The notes beneath the pieces are model-generated. The model saw only the letters and a program-made list of their open reading frames with translations. It was not told the origin of the DNA and did not search any database. 28,602 nt of DNA from a virus: positions 1 to 28,602 of the IMG/VR virus record IMGVR_UViG_3300042197_001374. One strand, given 5' to 3'. A program made the position numbers and the translations under genes. How positions within the stretch are numbered: position 1 is the stretch's first letter; every line of letters begins with the position of its first letter. This document shows, in pieces, positions 1-8,860 of the stretch.

Positions 1-535
1 TGGGGCTGTTGTCGGTAACAGTGATTGAATCACCAGCAACAACATCAGTGATCAAAGCAGTGTCAATCTTGCTGTCAACACGAGTATCAACAGCACCAGT
101 AGTAGGAGCGTGTGCGTTATCAGATACCCAAGTTTCAGCACTACCAATAAAACCAGCAAGAGCACTCAGATCACCAGTACCGGTGGTCAGAGCACCATAG
201 GTATCTGAAAACTCTTGAAGGGCAAATCGGTTCTGTTTATCAGAGTTATTAAGGTCTTGAGCCGTCAGCGTAGAGCCAGCTGTGAAACTAACAGTGGCAT
301 CAGCAATGTCAGTTGTACGAGCAATGACAACCGTTGCACCACTTACTGCAGTGTTAAGAACAATTGCAGTACCAGCACTGTTAAAGGTGTAATCAGTAGT
401 AAGAGTTTTAAGAACACCGTTGACAGTGACACTGATGTCATTTTGTCTCAGATATTCAATTGGATCTCCACTGCTGTTAGTAAGAGCAAACGTTGTACCA
501 GATGCACTGGTATAAGTGATGGATGCGTAAGCCAT
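1..535 (-). CDS. 17: T7-like tail fibre protein, N-terminal part (cut by window edge)
   Basis: The reading frame starts with ATG at 535 and is open to the left edge, giving 178 codons. The protein begins MAYASITYTSASGTTFALTN and carries the pattern of the T7 gp17 N-terminal, tail-attachment domain: a short beta-rich repeat with FxLTNSSGDPI near residues 16-26, a VxVNGVLKTL segment near 37-46, then LTAQDLNNSDKQNRFALQEF at 90-109, which matches the family's LTAxDLN motif. In T7 this domain binds the tail and the distal part, beyond the window here, contacts the host receptor. The start overlaps the stop of the gp16-like gene (TAATG), so translation is probably coupled. Calling the family is safe; receptor specificity cannot be inferred because the distal part is missing. 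Confidence 0.9.
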   Translation of the reverse strand, partial: MAYASITYTSASGTTFALTNSSGDPIEYLRQNDISVTVNGVLKTLTTDYTFNSAGTAIVLNTAVSGATVVIARTTDIADATVSFTAGSTLTAQDLNNSDKQNRFALQEFSDTYGALTTGTGDLSALAGFIGSAETWVSDNAHAPTTGAVDTRVDSKIDTALITDVVAGDSITVTDNSP

Positions 536-3500
536 TAGTTAGAGCCTCCGGTCAGACGGTTGTTGAGAATCATTTGTTTCATTTCAGGCGGTGCTTTGTA
601 GCGTTGACCGGGTAGGTCTCCCATCAAAAATTGCTCCTTAGCAATACCTATAAGTTTACTCACTTCGTTTTTAAGAATCACACTACGCATATTGTCTTCT
701 CGATTCCAATTGGCATCTTGAACCAAACCAAATGGACCCATCTTGAACGGGCTATCAACGCCAGGGTATTGAGTGTATTCCTTGCTGGTAACCAGTTCTT
801 TGAGGTACTTGTGAGTGCCTTTGTACTGTTTACCGTTTGCAAAAAACGTAAATTCACTGTTCAAGAAATGGTTGAAATCATTCAACACACTGTCGTTAAT
901 ACCAACCCCATCGCTGTGGTACAGGGTTTTACGAGGAGGACTGACAAGGTTGTAAACCATTTCTTTGGCTACAGGATCATCCTCCATCTTGTTTGGGAAC
1001 GTCCAGTAGCGGCCTAAGACAGCCTGCAAGGGGTACCAAACACCTGCGTTGTTAGCGTTGACGGTTTGACCAGGGGTGCCATACCAAAGGGCCTTACGGG
1101 ACCTTGTACGCAACTCAGGGTCCTTAGTAATTGCAGCCATTGTTGCTTCAGTAAGCATGGCAATTGGGTTGTATTCAGTAGCAATACCAAAAGTTGCAAA
1201 CAATGAATCAGCAACGCTGTGTTTAAAGTCCTCTAGTGAAATGCCTTTTTCACCAATTTTTCCTCTGCTGTAGAACTTGCTGGTAGAAAATTTGCTAACA
1301 GGAGTAGCAGGTTTACGAGGATCAATACCTTGCACAATGACCTTACGCAGATTGAGGTAAGGATCACCGGCTTTAGCTACAGATTCAGACAACAGTTTTT
1401 GCAAACGACTAACGTCACCTTGACCTGCCTGAGTTAACGCTTTAATAAGCTTGTCAAAACCAGCAATAGCTGGAGTTTCCAAAATTGTGTTTGCAAGAGA
1501 AGCTACTGCCAAAGCAACTAAACCAGAAGTATCTTTGCCAGGAGCAAACTCAATCAAATCACGAATGGTTGCGTGGAACGCCAAGGTGTTGCCTAAAACA
1601 GGCAAATACCGATAAGGAACAGCCTGACCACCAATTAACCAGGTATAGGGTTCTACAGCACCCTCAGTTTCTCGATAAGAGTTTTCAAGACCACCAGCGA
1701 TATCTTGATTTCCGTCACGAACCAAGAAGAAAGCAAGAGAGTTGATACCAACAGAAAGAGCCAAAGCACCTTGAGCAAGGTTCCGTTCAACCGGATCACT
1801 GCTCATATATTTGCTTTCAAAATTAATGATCTGTTGTTTTACATCAGGGGGCAGTAAATCAGAAACAGCTTCAGGAAGGTTTTTAAGTGTGGCTGAGGCT
1901 GCAGCTCTTACAGCATCAGTTGAGGCTTGAATAACTTCACCGCCATAAGCAATCATTGCTGCTCGTTTAATGCCGTTTACTGGTGACGTAATAATTGGGA
2001 AAATGTCACGAGCAAAGAACGCAAGCGGTGCAAATTTACTTTGACGCCAAGTGTTAATTGCATCTGTAACAGAACCAAGAGGGCCCGTCAGCTCTTCTGT
2101 CAGGTTTACAGCTCGGCTAAGCCGCAGCATCTTTTCATCGTTAACTGCGTAGCCAATCGTTTTCTGATCAAAACCAACTTTGATTGGTTGATAAATATCA
2201 GAAGCTTCTTTATTAAGACGATTGGCAATTTCAGTGGCACGATCAGCGGGTTGAATCATTCCAGCAGCAATTTGATCTTCAACTTCAATAATTGCTCTGG
2301 CACGGGCGCCAGCATTAACAAACAAAGAAGTAGAAAGTTCATCAGCGGCTGCAGAAAGTTGGTTAAAAATTGTAAGGTTTACATCTTCACCACCTGGGTA
2401 ATAGCTTTCTTTACCAACACCCATTCCACGCAAAGCTGTAGTAGGAAGGCTAATTGCTTGACCAACAGCACTACGCTTACTCCAAGCTTCACCAGGCATA
2501 AAGTAATCGTGAAAGACTTTTGTCATCACACGAGTTTTATTAAGTAGATCAAAAATACCTTCGTTTTCTTCGCTCTTTTCAAGAACGTAATTAAAGAACG
2601 GAGTTTTAAAAGCAGTAGCGGCAAGATCTTGGGAAATGGCTTCTTCACGGCGTAACCCAGAACGACGAGCTAGGTCATAAGCAGCGTCAGCAGCTTGAGC
2701 AGGATCAGTAATTGCTCGTCCATAAACAAAACGGTTATAAGTAGCGTTTAGAGCCTCACCAATCGTGAACCGAAGCTGCAACAAAGTTTGTTGAGCAATA
2801 CGAGCTTCTTTAAGATTTTCGGCTGCTGAAATGCTTTTACCAGTAAGCCACTTAGCTGTTTTGTTAGTGAGCACTGGAGCTGCCATACCAAGCAACTGAA
2901 CCGTTTGCTCTGGAATTGCTTGAATTGGAATAGAAGCAATCATTGCTGGGTTAGACAGCGGAGAGCCAGTCTGCAAACGAGCCAACACTGCGCTGCCAGT
3001 TATTTCAAGTTCCTTAAGACGCTCGTAATCACCTTGACTTTGATACAGCTTTTCAATCAGGGTTTCAAACCCTTCAAACTCTTCATCAGTCAGCTCTTCA
3101 CCAGCTTTCACTTTGTTAAAGAATTGACCAATACTTTGGTCCATCTCTTCCTTAGCGTCTTGAGCTGCTTTGGCTGCACTGTCTGCAAATTCACTACTAT
3201 CACCAAACGCTGCCAGTTGCTGATTAAATTCACTGAACAGAGCTTTGGGATCCTGAGTAGAGAACCCAAGGCGAGTACGACGATCAAACAACCTCAGAGC
3301 GTTACCAACGCCATAGAACAGCGAGTTCATGGCTTTTGCATTTGCCATTAGTACTTGGTAACTGTCAGCAGCGTTAGAAAGAGCTGTGACACGATCCAAA
3401 CCTTCAATCTCTTCACCTTGAATGATTTGACGCAGGTTACGAGCGTCACGAAGGGCTGCAGCAGCGCTGTCATCCAGCATTGCCACGGGAACCATAATTT

Positions 3501-6048
3501 TGTTTAGGTTCTTTTGAATGTCTTTGCCAAGCTTTTCAGACTCAGCAAAAGTGGCAATCTTTCTAATTGTTGAGTTGTTACCCAGCAACGTAGCCATTTT
3601 TCTAATGGCAATACCGTATTGCTGAGGAAGAATTGCTTTGCGACCAGAGAGGCTATCTACGGCCTGTTTAACAGCAGCAGCGTTTTCAAGGGAACTTGTG
3701 TATTTGTTTGCGTTAGTGCTGTAGATCTGAGTAACGTCTTCAGCCAGATCAGTACCGTTACGCAGGTCATCAACGACTTGCTCACCTTGCTTGGTAATAA
3801 TGTCGTTTACACCACGAACAAATTCTTCAATAGTTGCTTTAGTTTCAGTTGGGTCTTGATGGATCTTGAGGTTTTTGTTGGTTTCTTTAATCAGATCAGC
3901 AACAGATCCAACAACTTCATCTAGCTGAGGAGCCTGCTGAAACTCTTTTTCAGCCAAAGCATCAGCATCAATAACCAGCTCACCGTCATCGGTTTTAGTA
4001 ATCGGCACAGGGTTAGCAATCGGCGCAGGGTCACGCGGAAGGCCAATCTGAGGATCAATAGCTTCTTCAGCTTGAGTGGTCACAGGGATCTCATCACCAA
4101 TATCAACACCACCAGGCATCTCAGGAACGATGGGAGCAAGACCGCCATTTTCAATGACTTTGTTGTGGATTGCATCTGTTTGCTGAACAAACATCCGCAT
4201 AAAGTCTTCGTTAAGGTTGCCAGTAGTTACAGCAGCCTCAGCGGCGTTCAGGAGGTCTTTAAGTTCCCCATAGGCTTCGCCGTAAGCATCTTTAATGCTG
4301 TAGTCAAAATCCATCTCATCGAGACGGTTCTCAGCAAATAGTTGCGAGTTACGACTTTCCAGCAGTTGAACACGCTCTGCATCCAGTTCATCAAGAGCGT
4401 TAACCAAAGTACGAGCATCATTCAGACTGTTACGGAATCCGATAGAAGCCGTCATGGTATCGACAGTCAGCTTCTCAAGTTCACCTTCTTTTGCTACACG
4501 TTGAAGGTTTGCACTTTCAAATTGAGAACGCTGAACGTACAAATCTTGCAGCAGTCCAATTTGTTCAGACAGTTCAGTAGCTTTACGCAGCTTGGAACTG
4601 TTTTTACTGGCTCGCTTACCAGTACCAGTGCTCTTGTTAATCCAATCAGGATCTTTTGCAATAGCAGCTTCGTAACCAGCAAGCCGCTCCTGAATCATGG
4701 AACTTTTTGCAGTCAGCTCATCAGCACTTTTAACGCCAAGGATCTTTTGAGCAGAAGCAATATCAACTTCAACTTGCTGCAGCTGAGGAGTCAAATCAGG
4801 AGCACCCTGAAGATCAGCAAGGATGTTTTCAGTTTCAGGCAGCAACTCATTGCGCTTTGTCAGGAACGACTCAGCACCAGCACGACCACCTTTAGCAATG
4901 TCAGCAACGTTTTCTTCAATCTTGCGGTAGAGCTGAGAAGTTACATCACCAAGACGTTGCTCACGCAGTTCATTAGCCCGCAAAAGACCTTCAGCTTCCA
5001 GAGCTTGACGCAGAACAGGTTCGCTTTCATTAGCAGCCTCTTCAAAGGCCTGTGCAACAGGCATACCAGAGGTTGATTTTTTCAAAAACTTATTAGCTGC
5101 ATAAAAACCACCACGAAGCACACCAAGAGCAGCAGCACCTGCACTGACGTTTTTCAGTTGTTCAAAGGCGTAGTCAAACTCTGCAGGAGTTGTAGCCCTT
5201 AGAACTTTGGCTGCAGCAATCCGTTGTTCAGGAGTACGCAGTTTTTGAATCTCATCTAACTGCTTTTGAACAGCAGCAGGAGGAGTAGGAGCAAAGAACA
5301 TTGCATCCTGAATAGCGTTAGGAATAACGTCCTTAACTAGAAAACTAGTAATTACTTTTGCACCATTTTTAATATCACCAGCTTTCCAAATATCAACAAG
5401 TTTGTCTGCAGTTTGGACAGTTTTACCCATCATCGAAGGTGCTTTAAGCAGCTTGCTAACACCCAAATCACCACCAACAGATGCAAACACACCAGCAGCT
5501 AACTGACCACCCCAAGTCTTTGGTTTGATGTTTTTCTTAACAAACTCACTGTCTTCGCTAAACAGAGGGCCCAGAACAGGCACGTTAGGACGGATACCAT
5601 AGCTAAAGCCTTCAGGGTCTTTACCAGTTTTCTGAAGGGCTTCAATGGCTGCCTGAGCGTTCTTTTGACGTTGCTCTACCAGCTTGCGATCAGTCTCCAC
5701 AGTGGGCATACCACCGCCCATAGGACCCGCAGAGAGGGCTGAGCCAAGGTCAATACCTTGAGTCAACGCACCAACTTGCTGAGCCGCTGCAATGGGGTCG
5801 TTAAACAGCTTACGAACAGCTTCAGGTACCACACGAGCAACTTCAGCTCCTGCCTGCTGCATAAAGCGACCAAGATCAAAGCCACGCTTAGGTGCAGCCT
5901 TGGGCTTAGGTTTTGCTACTGGTTTCGGGGTAGCACTTACTTTGGGGGTAGCACCACCTTGATTCCATTCTTGTTGATACCTCTGTTCTGCTTGATCAGG
6001 ATCCGCTACGAAAAGACTTTGACCGTTACGAAGAGGGACGTAGGGCAT
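535..6048 (-). CDS. 16: gp16-like internal virion (ejection) protein, 1837 aa
   Basis: This is the largest gene in the window, placed between the gp15-like gene and the tail fibre exactly where T7 has gene 16. The product is 1837 residues, against about 1318 in T7. Residues 35-55 are a Pro/Lys/Ala-rich linker. The following several hundred residues alternate Ala-rich and charged helical segments that look like coiled coil, and the last part is a folded region without a recognisable motif. T7 gp16 carries a lytic transglycosylase at its N terminus; I see no such catalytic motif here, and the upstream gene instead has an M23 peptidase domain. By position and size it should be ejected into the cell and help build the trans-envelope channel. 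The ATG at 6048 has no good Shine-Dalgarno of its own (see the leader at 6049-6078). Assignment rests mainly on synteny and size. Confidence 0.82.
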   Translation of the reverse strand: MPYVPLRNGQSLFVADPDQAEQRYQQEWNQGGATPKVSATPKPVAKPKPKAAPKRGFDLGRFMQQAGAEVARVVPEAVRKLFNDPIAAAQQVGALTQGIDLGSALSAGPMGGGMPTVETDRKLVEQRQKNAQAAIEALQKTGKDPEGFSYGIRPNVPVLGPLFSEDSEFVKKNIKPKTWGGQLAAGVFASVGGDLGVSKLLKAPSMMGKTVQTADKLVDIWKAGDIKNGAKVITSFLVKDVIPNAIQDAMFFAPTPPAAVQKQLDEIQKLRTPEQRIAAAKVLRATTPAEFDYAFEQLKNVSAGAAALGVLRGGFYAANKFLKKSTSGMPVAQAFEEAANESEPVLRQALEAEGLLRANELREQRLGDVTSQLYRKIEENVADIAKGGRAGAESFLTKRNELLPETENILADLQGAPDLTPQLQQVEVDIASAQKILGVKSADELTAKSSMIQERLAGYEAAIAKDPDWINKSTGTGKRASKNSSKLRKATELSEQIGLLQDLYVQRSQFESANLQRVAKEGELEKLTVDTMTASIGFRNSLNDARTLVNALDELDAERVQLLESRNSQLFAENRLDEMDFDYSIKDAYGEAYGELKDLLNAAEAAVTTGNLNEDFMRMFVQQTDAIHNKVIENGGLAPIVPEMPGGVDIGDEIPVTTQAEEAIDPQIGLPRDPAPIANPVPITKTDDGELVIDADALAEKEFQQAPQLDEVVGSVADLIKETNKNLKIHQDPTETKATIEEFVRGVNDIITKQGEQVVDDLRNGTDLAEDVTQIYSTNANKYTSSLENAAAVKQAVDSLSGRKAILPQQYGIAIRKMATLLGNNSTIRKIATFAESEKLGKDIQKNLNKIMVPVAMLDDSAAAALRDARNLRQIIQGEEIEGLDRVTALSNAADSYQVLMANAKAMNSLFYGVGNALRLFDRRTRLGFSTQDPKALFSEFNQQLAAFGDSSEFADSAAKAAQDAKEEMDQSIGQFFNKVKAGEELTDEEFEGFETLIEKLYQSQGDYERLKELEITGSAVLARLQTGSPLSNPAMIASIPIQAIPEQTVQLLGMAAPVLTNKTAKWLTGKSISAAENLKEARIAQQTLLQLRFTIGEALNATYNRFVYGRAITDPAQAADAAYDLARRSGLRREEAISQDLAATAFKTPFFNYVLEKSEENEGIFDLLNKTRVMTKVFHDYFMPGEAWSKRSAVGQAISLPTTALRGMGVGKESYYPGGEDVNLTIFNQLSAAADELSTSLFVNAGARARAIIEVEDQIAAGMIQPADRATEIANRLNKEASDIYQPIKVGFDQKTIGYAVNDEKMLRLSRAVNLTEELTGPLGSVTDAINTWRQSKFAPLAFFARDIFPIITSPVNGIKRAAMIAYGGEVIQASTDAVRAAASATLKNLPEAVSDLLPPDVKQQIINFESKYMSSDPVERNLAQGALALSVGINSLAFFLVRDGNQDIAGGLENSYRETEGAVEPYTWLIGGQAVPYRYLPVLGNTLAFHATIRDLIEFAPGKDTSGLVALAVASLANTILETPAIAGFDKLIKALTQAGQGDVSRLQKLLSESVAKAGDPYLNLRKVIVQGIDPRKPATPVSKFSTSKFYSRGKIGEKGISLEDFKHSVADSLFATFGIATEYNPIAMLTEATMAAITKDPELRTRSRKALWYGTPGQTVNANNAGVWYPLQAVLGRYWTFPNKMEDDPVAKEMVYNLVSPPRKTLYHSDGVGINDSVLNDFNHFLNSEFTFFANGKQYKGTHKYLKELVTSKEYTQYPGVDSPFKMGPFGLVQDANWNREDNMRSVILKNEVSKLIGIAKEQFLMGDLPGQRYKAPPEMKQMILNNRLTGGSN

Positions 6049-6078
6049 TTAAGGAGAAAGCATCTGCGCTTCCTCCAA
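6049..6078 (-). promoter_or_regulatory. Ribosome binding site with a five-codon leader ORF before the gp16-like gene
   Basis: On the minus strand a strong GGAGG lies about 8 nt before an ATG at 6063. That ATG opens only Met-Leu-Ser-Pro and then TAA, and the TAA touches the ATG of the gp16-like gene at 6048 (TAAATG). The large gene's own ATG has a pyrimidine-rich stretch in front of it. Ribosomes may load at the mini-ORF and reinitiate on gene 16, or the GGAGG may simply act at long spacing. The sequence is plain to see; the role is inferred. Confidence 0.4.
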
Positions 6079-6103
6079 ACTAACGGATATAACTAGAAAA
6101 TAC

Positions 6104-8860
6104 TTAACGTCTGTTGGGATCGCTTACTTTACGGAACAACGGATAAACAGCTTTCTTAAAGAAATCGTTCTGCCTTGCTTGTTCAAACTGATCAATCTGA
6201 CTGGGGAAACCAGTGCCAGGACGGAACAGTTGGCTATGAAGGTGACCAGGAGTACCACGACCAGTTGTGGAACGACCAGGATTGCTGTTAGTTGGACTCA
6301 TATCACCAGCAATCAAAATGTTCTGACCACGGCTTACACGCTGTCCAGGACGTACTAGCAATCGAGCAGCGTGGGCAAGAAGCAGTCGTTCACCTCTGCG
6401 ATAACCAGGGCCATCAGAATCAGCTTCAATTACAACTGTGTTTCCATAACCACTGACAGGACCTGCATACACCACACGACCACTTAGAGGAGCTGGCATT
6501 GGGTTGGCTGTTTGAGCCCTGTTACCCCGCTCAAGTTGGAAATCAACAGCTCTGTTAGCAGAGTGACCGTGATGAAGGTTATACACATAAAGCTGCAGAT
6601 CCCGAGGAGCAGTACCAGTACCAGCCACAGGTGCTTTAGCAGCAGCTTGAATCTTGGCTGCGTTTGCTCGGTACTGAGGCTGTTGCAACAATCCGTAACG
6701 ATTGGCTTGCTGTTGAACAATTTCAGCAATCGTAACTTTGTTGTTTAAACCTTGCTGAACGTTTGCCAAGCTACGACGGGTACCAGCACTAAGTCGTGAC
6801 GTATCACCGCTAGCAAGGGCGTAGTTTAGTTCGTTTAACTCACGCTCGTTAAACACAAAGTTGTTTTTAAGATACTCTCTGGCTTGAGGAGCGTTTTTAA
6901 AGGTATTACGGGCAAGAGAAGCCCAGGTACCACGGTTATCAGTGTCGTTGATGCTGATCTCCCAACTGCCATCAGGACGTTGCTTGGAGCTACCAAGAGC
7001 GGGACCTTTTAGGTTTGGCCGTCCACGATCTGCAGGAGAAAGGCTGTAGTAAGAATCAACGTTGCTGTATTGAGGTTGATCGTAGAAGTAACGCTTAGCA
7101 TCTTCAAGAATCCTGAGTTGCACAGCAGGGTCGTTGATGTTTTCACCCCGCTGCCGGGCTTCATACAGCTTGTTGTTGATGTAACGAGAACCTTCTACGC
7201 GAAGACGCTGAGAAGCTTGCAGAGTTGCACTCTTAGTAATCCTGCGCTTTTCTTCACCAACCTTGCCTTCTTGAGCCACCATTTTGAGTTGCTCGTCTTT
7301 AGCAAAGAAGTTTGCTTCAAGACCTTTAGTTAGTTCTTTAACTAGAGCATCACGAGCTTTTGTGGTGTTGGGATTAGAAGCTTCACGACGGGCATCACCA
7401 AACTTATTGATGGCATACGCCATTACGGAAGTACCCTCAACACGAGCAGCAAGGTCACCAGGCAGCTCAGTAGCACCTTGAGCTACAAGGTCATCAACTT
7501 CTTGCTTAAGGAATGCCTCTGCAGTGGGGCTCAGAGTAACGGTACGGAACGGGTAGGTTTTATCAATCATTTCGTCAGCATCAGCCACTGACATACCCTC
7601 AGGCAGCAACCCTCTAGCCGCTAGCTGACGGTTACGAGCTTTGAGAGCTTCACGTTGATCAGTAATTTGTTGGTCACTGGGATTGGGAAATTGAGCATAG
7701 AACTGAGTGGACTCATCGTTAAAGTTACGCTTCCACTCACGTTGAGTACGCTGAATACCACGCTCAATAGAACCTTCAAATACTTCTTGAGCTTTTACAG
7801 CTTGAACAGCGCCATTTTGTAAAGCTTCCCTAAACGTTTCACCCTTAGCGTTACGCAAATTAAGGATCGGTTGACCATCTGCTGTTTTGATATTTTCCCA
7901 AGCTTTGACATAGTTCAAATAGCTAAACGTTTCGCCAAGGTCGCTGTAACCATCTTTATTGGCATCAATAAACAAAGACGGAGCTTCACGGAACAGCAGC
8001 TCATGGAACTGCTTTTCTGAATAACCACGATTAATTACAAACTGGTTATATGCCTTGGTGTAAGCATTTTGAAGGCTTTGTTCGCCAAAAACCGTACCAG
8101 CTTGAGAGCCGTAAGAGCCTTTAATAAACTTGGCACCCAGGCGAATCTCACCGGTAAAGATATCAGAGGCAGTTTGTTGATCTTTTAGTTCTTGTCGTTC
8201 AAAAACTTTATTAGTTACGTTCTTTTTAACGTCCAGTAGAGCTGAGCTAACAAGCGGATCAATCTTTGCAGAGCGAAACGCAGAAGGAACATCTGAATAT
8301 GGCTTTAGTAGATCATCAACTTTGGCAGCAATAAGTGCAGCACGTTCCGCTGGGTTATCAATTTCAGCAAGACGTTCAGATTGCCTAGTACCCCAACTGG
8401 CTAGGTCAACAGCAACCTGTTTACCAGCGTTAGAAGCCTTGGTGTCGTAATAGAAGAAATTAACCCAAGGGTTACTTAAGCGGTTCTGACGGGCAAGGTT
8501 TTCATCACCAGCTTTAGACAGAATCTTGGTTTCTTTTGCGTTTTCAAGTGAATCACGCAAAGCAGTAGCTTCTTGTTGCAGCAGTCTTGTAGCTTCTTCT
8601 CGTTTTTGCTCTTTGTAGTTTTCAAACAGATTGTCAGTTAGTTTTGTGAACGCACCTTCACTGCTTAGAAAATCTTGAATACTTTTAATTGCTTCAGCGC
8701 CTGAACCTGGTTTGTAGCTAGCTCCATACAGCAACTGACCACCAACCTGTACAGGGGTAGCTGGGGTTTCAGCAGGACGAGCAGGTTCAGTAGGTCGAGC
8801 CGGTTGGGCTACAAGGTCACGAATTTGACGTTGCGGGGTAATACCAAAGCTGCTTGTCAT
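6104..8860 (-). CDS. 15: gp15-like internal virion protein with C-terminal M23 peptidase domain, 918 aa
   Basis: The gene sits between the gp14- and gp16-like genes, the T7 gene 15 position, and at 918 aa is larger than T7 gp15 (about 747). Most of it is helical with no motif I recognise. Residues about 755-885 look like a zinc metallopeptidase of the M23 (lysostaphin/LytM) family: an H766...D773 pair in GHSANRAVDFQ, a glycine/valine-rich beta segment, H830 in LLLAHAARLLVRPGQRV, and the H873-L-H875 motif in TPGHLHSQLF. M23 enzymes cut peptidoglycan cross-bridges, so this domain would open the host wall during DNA ejection. The first ligand pair is spaced seven residues apart instead of the usual four, a small insertion. 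The start is ATG at 8860, overlapping the gp14 stop as ATGA. Synteny and the M23 motif are firm; activity is inferred. Confidence 0.85.
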   Translation of the reverse strand: MTSSFGITPQRQIRDLVAQPARPTEPARPAETPATPVQVGGQLLYGASYKPGSGAEAIKSIQDFLSSEGAFTKLTDNLFENYKEQKREEATRLLQQEATALRDSLENAKETKILSKAGDENLARQNRLSNPWVNFFYYDTKASNAGKQVAVDLASWGTRQSERLAEIDNPAERAALIAAKVDDLLKPYSDVPSAFRSAKIDPLVSSALLDVKKNVTNKVFERQELKDQQTASDIFTGEIRLGAKFIKGSYGSQAGTVFGEQSLQNAYTKAYNQFVINRGYSEKQFHELLFREAPSLFIDANKDGYSDLGETFSYLNYVKAWENIKTADGQPILNLRNAKGETFREALQNGAVQAVKAQEVFEGSIERGIQRTQREWKRNFNDESTQFYAQFPNPSDQQITDQREALKARNRQLAARGLLPEGMSVADADEMIDKTYPFRTVTLSPTAEAFLKQEVDDLVAQGATELPGDLAARVEGTSVMAYAINKFGDARREASNPNTTKARDALVKELTKGLEANFFAKDEQLKMVAQEGKVGEEKRRITKSATLQASQRLRVEGSRYINNKLYEARQRGENINDPAVQLRILEDAKRYFYDQPQYSNVDSYYSLSPADRGRPNLKGPALGSSKQRPDGSWEISINDTDNRGTWASLARNTFKNAPQAREYLKNNFVFNERELNELNYALASGDTSRLSAGTRRSLANVQQGLNNKVTIAEIVQQQANRYGLLQQPQYRANAAKIQAAAKAPVAGTGTAPRDLQLYVYNLHHGHSANRAVDFQLERGNRAQTANPMPAPLSGRVVYAGPVSGYGNTVVIEADSDGPGYRRGERLLLAHAARLLVRPGQRVSRGQNILIAGDMSPTNSNPGRSTTGRGTPGHLHSQLFRPGTGFPSQIDQFEQARQNDFFKKAVYPLFRKVSDPNRR

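Noticed and set aside
4342-5076. Long plus-strand open frame of 244 codons inside the gp16-like gene
   Set aside because: It is antisense to a clear coding gene, its composition is Ser/Thr/Phe-rich low-quality sequence, and no domain or ribosome site is visible. Several other antisense frames in this gene look the same.
535-6048. Possible lytic transglycosylase at the gp16 N terminus as in T7
   Set aside because: I looked for the Glu-Ser and downstream Gly/Tyr motifs in the first 200 residues and did not find a convincing set.
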